From Butyrivibrio proteoclasticus P6B7 (GTDB lineage Bacteria > Bacillota > Clostridia > Lachnospirales > Lachnospiraceae): a stretch of DNA of 64,000 nucleotides. Shown here in pieces: positions 34,248-42,351 of the stretch. Made by a program: the position numbers and the translations under genes. The notes beneath the pieces were generated by a model that saw only the letters and a list, made by a program, of their open reading frames with translations, had not been told where the DNA came from and did not search any database. Where the stretch lies: contig NZ_JHWL01000021.1 of NCBI RefSeq assembly GCF_000622085.1, positions 1-64,000 on the forward strand, written 5' to 3'. Position 1 is the stretch's first letter; the number at the start of each line of letters is the position of its first letter.

Positions 34248-36854
34248 TTGAAGACGGATAAGAAAAAAACAGAGAACAAACCAAAGAACAAAATACTTAG
34301 TGCGATTGGTAAGGCGCTTCTTTCACACATCCCTGCTTTAGTTCTTCTTGCTATCGTCATTGTGGGAGTACTGGTAATTGTGAACATCAAGCCACCAGTT
34401 GAAGATGAAGAAGGCTTCGCACCATACGCATATGCAGGCGGTGAAGATCCAGTAGTGATCGACAATGGCAAGCTTAAGCTTACCATGGATCCACTTACAA
34501 CAGAATTCACCATCGAAGTTAAAGATTCAGGTAAGATCTGGTACTCAAACCCACAGAACGTTGAGGATGACACAGTTGCTCTTACAGATGAGAAATCTCT
34601 TTTGCAGTCAACTCTTGTAATGAGCTACTCAATCACACAGGGTCTTGAGACAACCTATAACTCATATCAGTACAGTGTACAGAACGGTATCTACGAGATC
34701 ATTCCTGGTGATAACGAGATCAGAGTTAACTACTCTCTTGGTAACGTTGAGAAGGAATACGTTGTTCCTCCAGTACTTACTCAGGAGAATTGGGATAAAT
34801 GGACAGGCCTTATGGAGGCTAAGAACGTAACCTTCATCGGTGAGTATTTCAAGAAGTACGATATCAACAAGCTTTCCAAGAAGGACAACAAGGACGAGCT
34901 CCTTGCCAGCTATCCATCTCTTGCAGACGGCGTTATCTATGTTCTCAGACCAACAACTAAGGAGAACGTAAGAAAACAGATTCAGGAAATCTTTGAAGCA
35001 GTTGGATATACTTACGATGATTATCAGGCAGATAAAGAGCTTGATATGGCTGAAAAGACATCTGATAACCCTGTATTTAATGTAAGCGTTATTTATAAGC
35101 TCGACGGCGATGACCTTGTAGTTGAAGTTCCTTTCGAGGATATGCAGTACGATGAGGAAACTCCTATCTACACAGTATCACCTCTTCCATACTTCGGAGC
35201 AGGCGGCCCTAACGATAAGGGTTACATGCTGGTTCCTGAGGGAGGCGGAGCTCTTATCAACTTCAACAATGGTAAGACAGCCCAGAGTAGTTATTATACA
35301 AACCTCTATGGTTGGGACATGTGCCTTTCCAGAGACGCAGTAGTACACAACACAAGAGCGTACTACGGAGTATATGGTATTTCAGAAGGAAATGATTCCT
35401 TTATCTGTGTTCTTGAAGGCGGTAAGGCCTATGCTTCAGTAAGAGCAGACATCGCAGGTAAGAACAACAGTTACAACTATGTAAATGCAGTTTACAGCGT
35501 ATGTCAGAGAGAACAGTACGACGTTGGTGATATCGCTAACAGTGAGATCTACGAGTACATCAAGGATCTTCCTAATGAGACAATCACTCAGAGATATAAA
35601 TTCATCCACTCTGGCGATTATGTAGACATGGCAAAGACCTATGGTCAGTACCTTCAGGATCAGTATGCAGGCTATATGGAAATGCAGACAGAAGCCAGCA
35701 CTCCTGTAGCAATTGAGATCGTTGGAGCAATCGATAAGGTTAAGCAGGTTCTTGGTGTTCCAGTATCTAAGCCACTTAAGCTTACAACTTATAAGGATGC
35801 AACCAATATCGTTACAGACTTAAATAATTCCGGAGTCTCAAACATGAGCGTCAAGCTCACAGGTTGGTGTAACGGCGGTGTTAAGCAGAAGATGCTTTCA
35901 TCAATCAGACCAATCAGATCACTTGGAAGTAAGAAAGACCTAAAGAACTTTGTAAATACAGCAAGCGGCCTGGGGGCTGATGTTTACTTTAACGGCATCA
36001 CACAGTACGCAGTAGATAGCAATATCTTTAACGGATTCTTCTCCTACAGAGATGCAGCTAAGTTCATCAGTAAGGAGAGAGCTCAGCTCAGGGATTACAG
36101 CAGAGTTACATACGGTGAGAGAGATGACCTTGATCCATACTTCCTTCTCCACACAGAACTTGCTGAGAAGATGGCTAACAACTTGGTAAAGACATCAGCT
36201 AAGTATGGCGCAGGTGCTTCCTTCGATGATCTTGGAATGGATCTTTCATCTGACTTCTATAGGAAAAAGACCTATTCAAGACAGGAAGTTCTTAACAGAC
36301 AGGAAGAACTCCTTAAGGGATATGCTGATAACGGTAATCACCTTATGATCAGCATGGGTAACGACTACGCAGTACCATATGTAAATATGGTAACTGGAAT
36401 GGATCTTAGAGGATCTGAGTACACAATCCTTGATGAGTGTGTTCCATTCTTCCAGTTGGCAATCCACGGAAGAGTAAGCTACACAGGAGATCCAATCAAT
36501 ATCTGCGGTAACGAAGAGAACGAGATTCTCTACAGCGCAGAGTACGGCGCAGGTTTGTACTTCACATTCATGGAAGAATCTTCATTTGCAACACAGAAGA
36601 CTCTTTACACACAGTATTATGGTTCTACCTATGATGCTTGGAAGGCAGACATGCTTGAGATTTACAACAGATATAACACAGAGCTTGGACATACCTTCAA
36701 TCAGGAAATGGTTGGACACGACAACCTTACAGCTGATGTTTCCTGCACAGAATATGCAGATGGAACTAAGGTCTATGTCAACTATGGTTATAGCGAATAT
36801 GTAACTGATAACGGAGTAAAAGTTCCAGCAAGAGATTACGTTGTTGTCAGGTAA
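34248..36854 (+). CDS. large membrane-anchored DUF5696-like extracellular protein
   Basis: 868 residues from TTG 34248 (AGAGG about 8 nt upstream); a GTG at 34239 is also in frame but overlaps that ribosome site. A Lys-rich cytoplasmic start, one TM helix (about 25-48), then a large extracellular part. A beta-rich half (about 60-450) is followed by a likely TIM-barrel half (about 480-800) with FDDLGMDL (about 658) and MDLRGSEYTILDECVPFFQ. The layout and neighbours agree with DUF5696 proteins, often found next to YIP1 and CUT1 genes. Acidic residues at barrel-like positions make an uncharacterised glycosidase possible, but that is not shown. Confidence 0.7.
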   Translation: MKTDKKKTENKPKNKILSAIGKALLSHIPALVLLAIVIVGVLVIVNIKPPVEDEEGFAPYAYAGGEDPVVIDNGKLKLTMDPLTTEFTIEVKDSGKIWYSNPQNVEDDTVALTDEKSLLQSTLVMSYSITQGLETTYNSYQYSVQNGIYEIIPGDNEIRVNYSLGNVEKEYVVPPVLTQENWDKWTGLMEAKNVTFIGEYFKKYDINKLSKKDNKDELLASYPSLADGVIYVLRPTTKENVRKQIQEIFEAVGYTYDDYQADKELDMAEKTSDNPVFNVSVIYKLDGDDLVVEVPFEDMQYDEETPIYTVSPLPYFGAGGPNDKGYMLVPEGGGALINFNNGKTAQSSYYTNLYGWDMCLSRDAVVHNTRAYYGVYGISEGNDSFICVLEGGKAYASVRADIAGKNNSYNYVNAVYSVCQREQYDVGDIANSEIYEYIKDLPNETITQRYKFIHSGDYVDMAKTYGQYLQDQYAGYMEMQTEASTPVAIEIVGAIDKVKQVLGVPVSKPLKLTTYKDATNIVTDLNNSGVSNMSVKLTGWCNGGVKQKMLSSIRPIRSLGSKKDLKNFVNTASGLGADVYFNGITQYAVDSNIFNGFFSYRDAAKFISKERAQLRDYSRVTYGERDDLDPYFLLHTELAEKMANNLVKTSAKYGAGASFDDLGMDLSSDFYRKKTYSRQEVLNRQEELLKGYADNGNHLMISMGNDYAVPYVNMVTGMDLRGSEYTILDECVPFFQLAIHGRVSYTGDPINICGNEENEILYSAEYGAGLYFTFMEESSFATQKTLYTQYYGSTYDAWKADMLEIYNRYNTELGHTFNQEMVGHDNLTADVSCTEYADGTKVYVNYGYSEYVTDNGVKVPARDYVVVR

Positions 36855-36870
36855 GGAAGGGCACTAAGTT

Positions 36871-37779
36871 ATGAGTAAAAACAAAAACAAATTAGCCGGA
36901 CTACAGAAACGTAAGGCAATATCGGGTTATCTTTTTATATCACCCTTTATCTTCGGTTTCTTAGTCTTCATGATTAAGCCACTTTTCGAATCCTGTTACA
37001 TGAGTTTTTGTAATGTAAATCTTGAAGCTGGAAAAGTAACAAAGACATTAGCAGGACTAGTAAATTACAAATACGCCCTCAGAGTAGACCCTGAATATTT
37101 CAGACTTCTCACAGAAGAGATTTCCAGAATGATGGTTTACTCTCTGGCGATCATAGTATTCAGTTTCTTCGTAGCACTTATTCTTAACCAGAAGTTCCAC
37201 GGAAGAGCACTTGTAAGAGCAATCTTCTTCCTGCCAGTTATCCTTTCTTCCGGTGTTATCATCGGACTTGAGTCTAACAACCAGCTTATGGCTAACCTGG
37301 CACAGACCATTGAAGATTCAGCAAGTGGTGTAAGTGTAACAGCAGCTCTTGAGAGCATTCTTAGAACAGCTGGTGTAGGTGTAAGAGCCTACGAGAAGGT
37401 CTTCGAAGTAATTGATAACATCTACGATGTAGCACTTGCTTCTGGTATCCAGATCATCATTTTCTTATCTGGACTTCAGACAATCTCATCAAGTATGTAT
37501 GAGGCAGCTGATATCGAAGGATGTACAAAGTGGGAAAGCCTTTGGAAGATCACATTCCCAATGATCAGTTCACTTTTCCTTGTAAACTGGATCTACACAG
37601 TAGTTGATTTCTGTATGAGATCAGATAACTCAGTAATTGAGAAGATTCAGACCGTTATGGTTCAGAATCAGGAATACGGAAATGCATCGGCAATGTCCTG
37701 GATTTATTTCCTTATTGTTCTTGCCTTTGTAGGAATTACATCATTCTTCATTTCAAAGAGGGTTTATTACTATGACTAA
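36871..37779 (+). CDS. CUT1 ABC sugar permease, MalF-like, pair 2
   Basis: 302 residues, six TM helices, with the EAA loop at about residue 211 (YEAADIEGCTKWESLWKITFP). An unusual insertion between TM3 and TM4 (about residues 135-190) is polar and helical, larger than in pair 1. GGAAGG-type ribosome site before the ATG. It begins 16 nt after the DUF5696-like gene, within the same operon, and overlaps its partner by 8 nt. Confidence 0.9.
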   Translation: MSKNKNKLAGLQKRKAISGYLFISPFIFGFLVFMIKPLFESCYMSFCNVNLEAGKVTKTLAGLVNYKYALRVDPEYFRLLTEEISRMMVYSLAIIVFSFFVALILNQKFHGRALVRAIFFLPVILSSGVIIGLESNNQLMANLAQTIEDSASGVSVTAALESILRTAGVGVRAYEKVFEVIDNIYDVALASGIQIIIFLSGLQTISSSMYEAADIEGCTKWESLWKITFPMISSLFLVNWIYTVVDFCMRSDNSVIEKIQTVMVQNQEYGNASAMSWIYFLIVLAFVGITSFFISKRVYYYD

Positions 37780-38782
37780 TGTGGAAAATAAAGCAGGATA
37801 TGCAAAGCTAAGCTTTTGGGAAAGAAATAAGTTATCTGGCGGATATCTTCTTAAGAAGATCGTTGGAGAAAGAGCAGTAAGTATCATCAGATTCATTCTT
37901 CTGTTTGGTATGTGCTTCCTTATCATCCAGCCTATTTTAAACAAGATCTCAGTCAGCTTCATGACAGAAAAAGATCTTTATAACCCAATTGTTGTTTCAA
38001 TTCCAGAGCACTTTACGACAGGTAACTACAGACTGGCTGCTGAGCTGATGAATTTCAAGCAGGCTGCGATTAACTCACTTTTGGTTTCATTTACTATCGC
38101 ACTCCTTCAGATTGCCATGTGTACAATAGTTGGTTACGGATTCGCAAGATTCGAATTTCCTCTTAAGAAGTTCTGGTTTGCATGTGTAATCCTTGTAATC
38201 CTTATTCCACCACAGACAATTGCCAGCTCACTTCACCTTCATTTTAGATATTTTGATATTTTGGGTATCTTTAAACTGTTAACCGGTGATACAATAAACT
38301 TACGTGGTTCTAAACTTCCATACTACTTTATGAGTGCAGGTTGTATGGGACTCAAGAACGGTCTGTATATCTACATGATCAGACAGTACTTTAGAAACAT
38401 TCCTGGAGACCTTGAAGAGGCTGCATACGTTGATGGCTGCGGAACATTTAAGACATTCCTTAGAATCATGCTTCCACAGGCTAAGCCAATTCTTACATCA
38501 TGTTTCCTTTTCGCCTTTGTATGGCAGTGGACAGATGGTTTCTATTCAAGAATGTTCCTTGGAAATACCAAGCTCGTAAGTACAGCTCTTTCAAGAATTG
38601 TAGATAGTCTTGGTGCATATATTCAGAGAATTAACGGTGTTAAGACAACTATTTCAGTTGCTTACTCTAACTGTATCCTTTCAACAGGAACACTTATGAT
38701 CATCGTTCCTCTTATTGTTCTTTATCTCTTTGCACAGAGAGCATTCGTTGAGAGTATCAGTAGTACAGGTATTAAGATGTAA
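37772..38782 (+). CDS. CUT1 ABC sugar permease, MalG-like, pair 2
   Basis: 336 residues, longer than the usual 275-300 because of an N-terminal cytoplasmic extension of about 45 residues. Six TM helices and the EAA loop at about residue 213 (LEEAAYVDGCGTFKTFLRIMLP). Its start overlaps the previous gene. It forms the second importer of the operon, probably served by the solute-binding lipoprotein that follows. Confidence 0.9.
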   Translation: MTNVENKAGYAKLSFWERNKLSGGYLLKKIVGERAVSIIRFILLFGMCFLIIQPILNKISVSFMTEKDLYNPIVVSIPEHFTTGNYRLAAELMNFKQAAINSLLVSFTIALLQIAMCTIVGYGFARFEFPLKKFWFACVILVILIPPQTIASSLHLHFRYFDILGIFKLLTGDTINLRGSKLPYYFMSAGCMGLKNGLYIYMIRQYFRNIPGDLEEAAYVDGCGTFKTFLRIMLPQAKPILTSCFLFAFVWQWTDGFYSRMFLGNTKLVSTALSRIVDSLGAYIQRINGVKTTISVAYSNCILSTGTLMIIVPLIVLYLFAQRAFVESISSTGIKM

Positions 38783-38797
38783 ATGTATTGGTTCCAC

Positions 38798-38838
38798 CGG
38801 GCTTTTGCCCGTTAAAACAAACAAGCCCTTATGAAGGG
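38798..38838 (+). other. two small intra-operon hairpins before the solute-binding protein gene
   Basis: CGGGC-TTTT-GCCCG (38798-38811) and CCCTT-ATG-AAGGG (38826-38838) lie between the permease stop and the ribosome site of the binding protein. Neither has a T-run. They may protect the downstream mRNA and raise binding-protein yield over permeases. Confidence 0.45.
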
Positions 38839-38865
38839 GGTTACATTACTAAGGAGGATTTTAGT

Positions 38866-40356
38866 ATGAGAAAGTCTTTAACAACAAAGGCTACAGCCAT
38901 TATCACAATGGCAGCTATGCTCTTTAGCATGGCAGGCTGTACAAACGGCGCACAGAATGCTGGCGGCGAGACACAGCCAGACACAGCAGGTTCTGAAGCT
39001 ACAGAAGCAGCAGTTGATGGAGCTTCAGAGGCTGAAGAAGTTGCATCTGCAGGCGATGGATATGATCCATACGTTGAAATTAAGGATGCAGACGGAAACA
39101 CAGTTGACCTCGGCGGAATGGAAATCATCATCCGTGACTGGTGGTCAGGTGACCCAACAGAACCACAGAACGATTATGAAGAGGCTCTTCAGGATTACAG
39201 AGATTGGATCCAGGAGACATACAACTTCACAATCAAGCAGCAGGCTATTTCTGACTGGGGAACAACACCTCAGGATTTCGTAGACTATGCTACAGCTCCA
39301 GATGAGAATAACTACGTATTCATCGTACGTGATGACCCAGCTATCACATCAGCTATGGCTAACGGTCTTATGTATGACCTTTCAACTCTTGACTGTCTTG
39401 ATTTCTCAGAGGACAAGTTCCAGAGAAACCTTCTTCACGAGCAGTATTCAAAGGGTGACGCTATCTACGCTATGTTCGCTGGATATTCAGAGGCTCGTAC
39501 AGGCGTTTACTTCAACAAGAGACTTCTTACAGACGCTGGTATCGATCCAGAATCAATCTATGACATGCAGGCAGATGGAACATGGACATGGGATGCATTC
39601 GAAGATCTTCTCTCAAAGGTTCAGAGAGATACAGATAACGATGGTGTAATCGATGTTTATGGTCTTACACTTAACGAAGGTGTTATGACAACACAGGCTG
39701 TATTCTCAAATACAGGTGATTACATTGGTAAGGATGCAAGCGGTAACTTCACATATGACCTTGAGAATCCTGAGACTCTTGAGGCTCTTGAGTGGACAGT
39801 AAACATCTTCACAAAGTATGACGCAGAAGTTGCTAACCCAGAAGGCGCTGAGTGGGATTACTACAAAGAGCAGTTCGTTAACGGTCAGGCAGCATTCCTT
39901 GTAGAGGATGAGTATGCAGGAACACCTGGTAACTTCCTTGAGGATATGCAGGATGAAGTTGGATTCGTAATGTTCCCTAAGGGACCTAAGGCTTCTGACT
40001 ACATCAACGTTTGGTCAAACAACCCAGCATGTATCCCTGGTTGCTACGATGCTGACAGAGCTTGGAAGATCGCATTTGCTTGGAACCTTTACACAAATCC
40101 ACCAGCAGCAGAGTACTATGACTACAACGGATATCTTTCAACAGCAAGAAACGGTATCTTCGATACAAGAGCCGTTGACGAGACAATCACAATGATGACT
40201 GAGAAGGGAACAATCGCATTCCACGGAATGGTTCCTAACCTTTCACTTGGTTCAGACTTCGTATGGAACATCACACCTGGTTGTGTAGTTTCAGAGCAGG
40301 TTGAAGCTATTCGTGATACATGGAAAGCATATGTAGATGATGCTAACAGCAAGTAA
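38866..40356 (+). CDS. ABC solute-binding lipoprotein
   Basis: 496 residues from ATG 38866, with AGGAGG (38852-38857) 8 nt upstream; an in-frame ATG at 38788 is not used. Lipobox MAGC, an acidic Ala/Glu linker to about residue 65, then a family-1-type solute-binding fold beginning GMEIIIRDWW and containing ARTGVYFNKRLLTDAGIDPESI, GTWTWDAF and a DTDNDGVIDVYG loop (a calcium-loop-like Asp/Asn cluster). Codon bias suggests high expression. It ends the operon at a strong terminator and most likely feeds permease pair 2. Confidence 0.92.
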   Translation: MRKSLTTKATAIITMAAMLFSMAGCTNGAQNAGGETQPDTAGSEATEAAVDGASEAEEVASAGDGYDPYVEIKDADGNTVDLGGMEIIIRDWWSGDPTEPQNDYEEALQDYRDWIQETYNFTIKQQAISDWGTTPQDFVDYATAPDENNYVFIVRDDPAITSAMANGLMYDLSTLDCLDFSEDKFQRNLLHEQYSKGDAIYAMFAGYSEARTGVYFNKRLLTDAGIDPESIYDMQADGTWTWDAFEDLLSKVQRDTDNDGVIDVYGLTLNEGVMTTQAVFSNTGDYIGKDASGNFTYDLENPETLEALEWTVNIFTKYDAEVANPEGAEWDYYKEQFVNGQAAFLVEDEYAGTPGNFLEDMQDEVGFVMFPKGPKASDYINVWSNNPACIPGCYDADRAWKIAFAWNLYTNPPAAEYYDYNGYLSTARNGIFDTRAVDETITMMTEKGTIAFHGMVPNLSLGSDFVWNITPGCVVSEQVEAIRDTWKAYVDDANSK

Positions 40357-40375
40357 TTAGTTTTACGATTATTAG

Positions 40376-40402
40376 GGGCGGCATATCTATGCCGCCCTTT
40401 TT
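40376..40402 (+). terminator. terminator of xylan transport operon
   Basis: GGGCGGCATA (40376-40385) and TATGCCGCCC (40388-40397) with a 2-nt gap form a perfect stem followed by five T. Confidence 0.92.
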
Positions 40403-40423
40403 ATACCAAAAAACGGGGGAGTT

Positions 40424-42175
40424 ATGGAAGCAGTTGCATTAAACAAAAGACCAAAATCAGGCCCAATCGCACCAAAGGATCCAATTAAGAAAAGACCTTA
40501 TTTCTTTATCATGCAGGGAAAAGAGATATATGGTGCTCCAATGCCTGACAAAAGGGGTATTCAGTTTATATTTGAAGACAGTGGGAGACTTATTGATTCT
40601 GCCAAGATAACAGGTAATGTCAAGGACCAGGAAATACTTGAGCTTCTTAGAAGCGCTAAGGGCTTTAGGCGATTAGTGCACAGTGTGGGAGTAAGTGTAA
40701 GCTCAAGAGTAAGCACAGACAAGGTTCATTTCGTTCTTCAGATGTATGGAGAACATCAGGAGGACAAGGCCACAGAACTTACAGCAGATCTTAGCTGCGA
40801 TGGAATGGAATATGTCATCAACCTTGAAGATATAGATTTCATGCCAACTGACAAGGAAGTGGGTCAAATCCGATTTGAATTTGATACACCTGGAATTCAG
40901 GCTACAACAGACGTGTGCTTCTATCTTAACGATGGATTTACAGCACCACCACAGACCACTGAGACCAGTGTTGACTTTGCTTCTGATAACTACAAGAAAA
41001 TGATAGAGCGAAGCCTTATGTATGCAGGCAATGTTTCCCGTCTTGAGAAGGTCTTTGAAAAGGCCGGATCAGGAGAAGAACTTACCCTGGCATTCATCGG
41101 AGGCTCAATAACTCAGGGAGCTGGAGCTGTTCCGCTTCATGAGAGAAACTACGCCAGAGTATTTACCGAAGCCTTTGAAAAGAAATATTCTCAAAAGGGT
41201 AAGGTTAAGCTTGTTAAGGCAGGTGTTGGAGGAACCCCTTCAGAGCTTGGTATGATCAGGTTCGAAAGAGATATCCTAAGACACGGTCAGGAAAGACCTG
41301 ACATTATTGTTATTGAATTTGCAGTTAACGACGAGGGAGATGAGACCAAAGGCGTATGCTATGAGTCTCTTGTAAGGAAGGCATTGTCTCTTCCATGGCA
41401 TCCCGCAGTAGTTCTTTTGTTCGCAGTATTCTCCTTTGACTGGAATCTGCAGGACAGACTTGGAGTTGTAGGAACCAGATACAACATTCCTATGGTAAGC
41501 ATCATGGATGCTGTAACTCCACAGTTTTCACTTCTTCCTGAAGACGGAAGAGTTATTTCAAAGAATCAGTTCTTTTACGATCAGTACCATCCAAGTAACT
41601 TGGGACACAGAGTAATGGCTGACTGTCTCCTTAACCTGATGGATGCTGTCAACGAAGGACATTGCAAGAGTGAAGGCGAAGAGAGGAAGCTCTCTGATAT
41701 AAGGCCAGCGATTGGTAACGACTTCGATTACATTTCACTTCTTGATAGAAAAGAGCTGCCTATGCTCAAGGAAAGATACAGAATATCCGGTATTGAGCTT
41801 GGTGATTTTGCAGATGTGGATAAAGAGGTTCAGATGGCGGAACTTGATTATTCAGAGGATGGATCTCCTCAGTTCCCATACAACTGGGCTAAAACCTCCA
41901 GCGAATCCACTAAGAGCCCATTCAGGATGAAGGCTCTTTGCAGTAAGCTTCTTCTTGTGTTTAAGGACTCAGGAAGCCCTGAATACGGCACTGCTGAAGT
42001 ATATGTGGATGGCAAGCTATGTCTTGTGGCAGATCCACTGGTAGTTGGCTGGACTCACTGCAATGCTCTTATTGTATTAAATGAGAAAGATGCAGCCATT
42101 CATGAGATCAAGGTCTCAATGAAGGAAGGCTTTGAAGATAAGAAATTTACAATCTTAGGATTTGGAATAGCATAG
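40424..42175 (+). CDS. cytoplasmic SGNH/GDSL esterase with N-terminal beta-sandwich
   Basis: 583 residues with no signal peptide. Residues about 25-180 are beta-rich and unassigned. The SGNH hydrolase domain (about 195-410) has block I FIGGSITQGAG with nucleophile Ser228, Gly in GVGGTPS, Asn in EFAVNDEGD and the Asp386-x-x-His389 pair in YDQYHPSN. A third beta domain follows (about 470-583). Proteins of this kind include intracellular acetyl-xylan esterases. It stands right after the transport operon terminator with GGGGGAG (40415-40421) only 2 nt from ATG. It would deacetylate imported oligosaccharides. Confidence 0.82.
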   Translation: MEAVALNKRPKSGPIAPKDPIKKRPYFFIMQGKEIYGAPMPDKRGIQFIFEDSGRLIDSAKITGNVKDQEILELLRSAKGFRRLVHSVGVSVSSRVSTDKVHFVLQMYGEHQEDKATELTADLSCDGMEYVINLEDIDFMPTDKEVGQIRFEFDTPGIQATTDVCFYLNDGFTAPPQTTETSVDFASDNYKKMIERSLMYAGNVSRLEKVFEKAGSGEELTLAFIGGSITQGAGAVPLHERNYARVFTEAFEKKYSQKGKVKLVKAGVGGTPSELGMIRFERDILRHGQERPDIIVIEFAVNDEGDETKGVCYESLVRKALSLPWHPAVVLLFAVFSFDWNLQDRLGVVGTRYNIPMVSIMDAVTPQFSLLPEDGRVISKNQFFYDQYHPSNLGHRVMADCLLNLMDAVNEGHCKSEGEERKLSDIRPAIGNDFDYISLLDRKELPMLKERYRISGIELGDFADVDKEVQMAELDYSEDGSPQFPYNWAKTSSESTKSPFRMKALCSKLLLVFKDSGSPEYGTAEVYVDGKLCLVADPLVVGWTHCNALIVLNEKDAAIHEIKVSMKEGFEDKKFTILGFGIA

Positions 42176-42184
42176 GAATAATTC

Positions 42185-42230
42185 AAAAAATCTTGCCTGG
42201 ATATGTTATTATCTAAAGGTAAGATTTTTT
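42185..42230 (+). terminator. terminator after SGNH esterase
   Basis: AAAAAATCTTGCCT (42185-42198) pairs with AGGTAAGATTTTTT (42217-42230), ending in a T-run. Confidence 0.85.
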
Positions 42231-42305
42231 GCTTTTACAAAGCAAAAAATAATTATGCGCAACTCGTGGAAGGGAAGTTATTGCATACGCAATCCACTCG
42301 TGCGC

Positions 42306-42340
42306 AAAAGATTTGCGAGCAAATCTTTTATAAAATTTTT
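42306..42340 (+). promoter_or_regulatory. terminator-like hairpin in the dnaE leader
   Basis: AAAAGATTTGC (42306-42316) pairs with GCAAATCTTTT (42319-42329), followed by ATAAAATTTTT and then the dnaE ribosome site. A weaker inverted repeat (GCGCA...TGGA with TCCA...TGCGC) lies at about 42257-42305. It could attenuate dnaE or be a second terminator. Confidence 0.5.
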
Positions 42341-42351
42341 GGGGGAGATGA

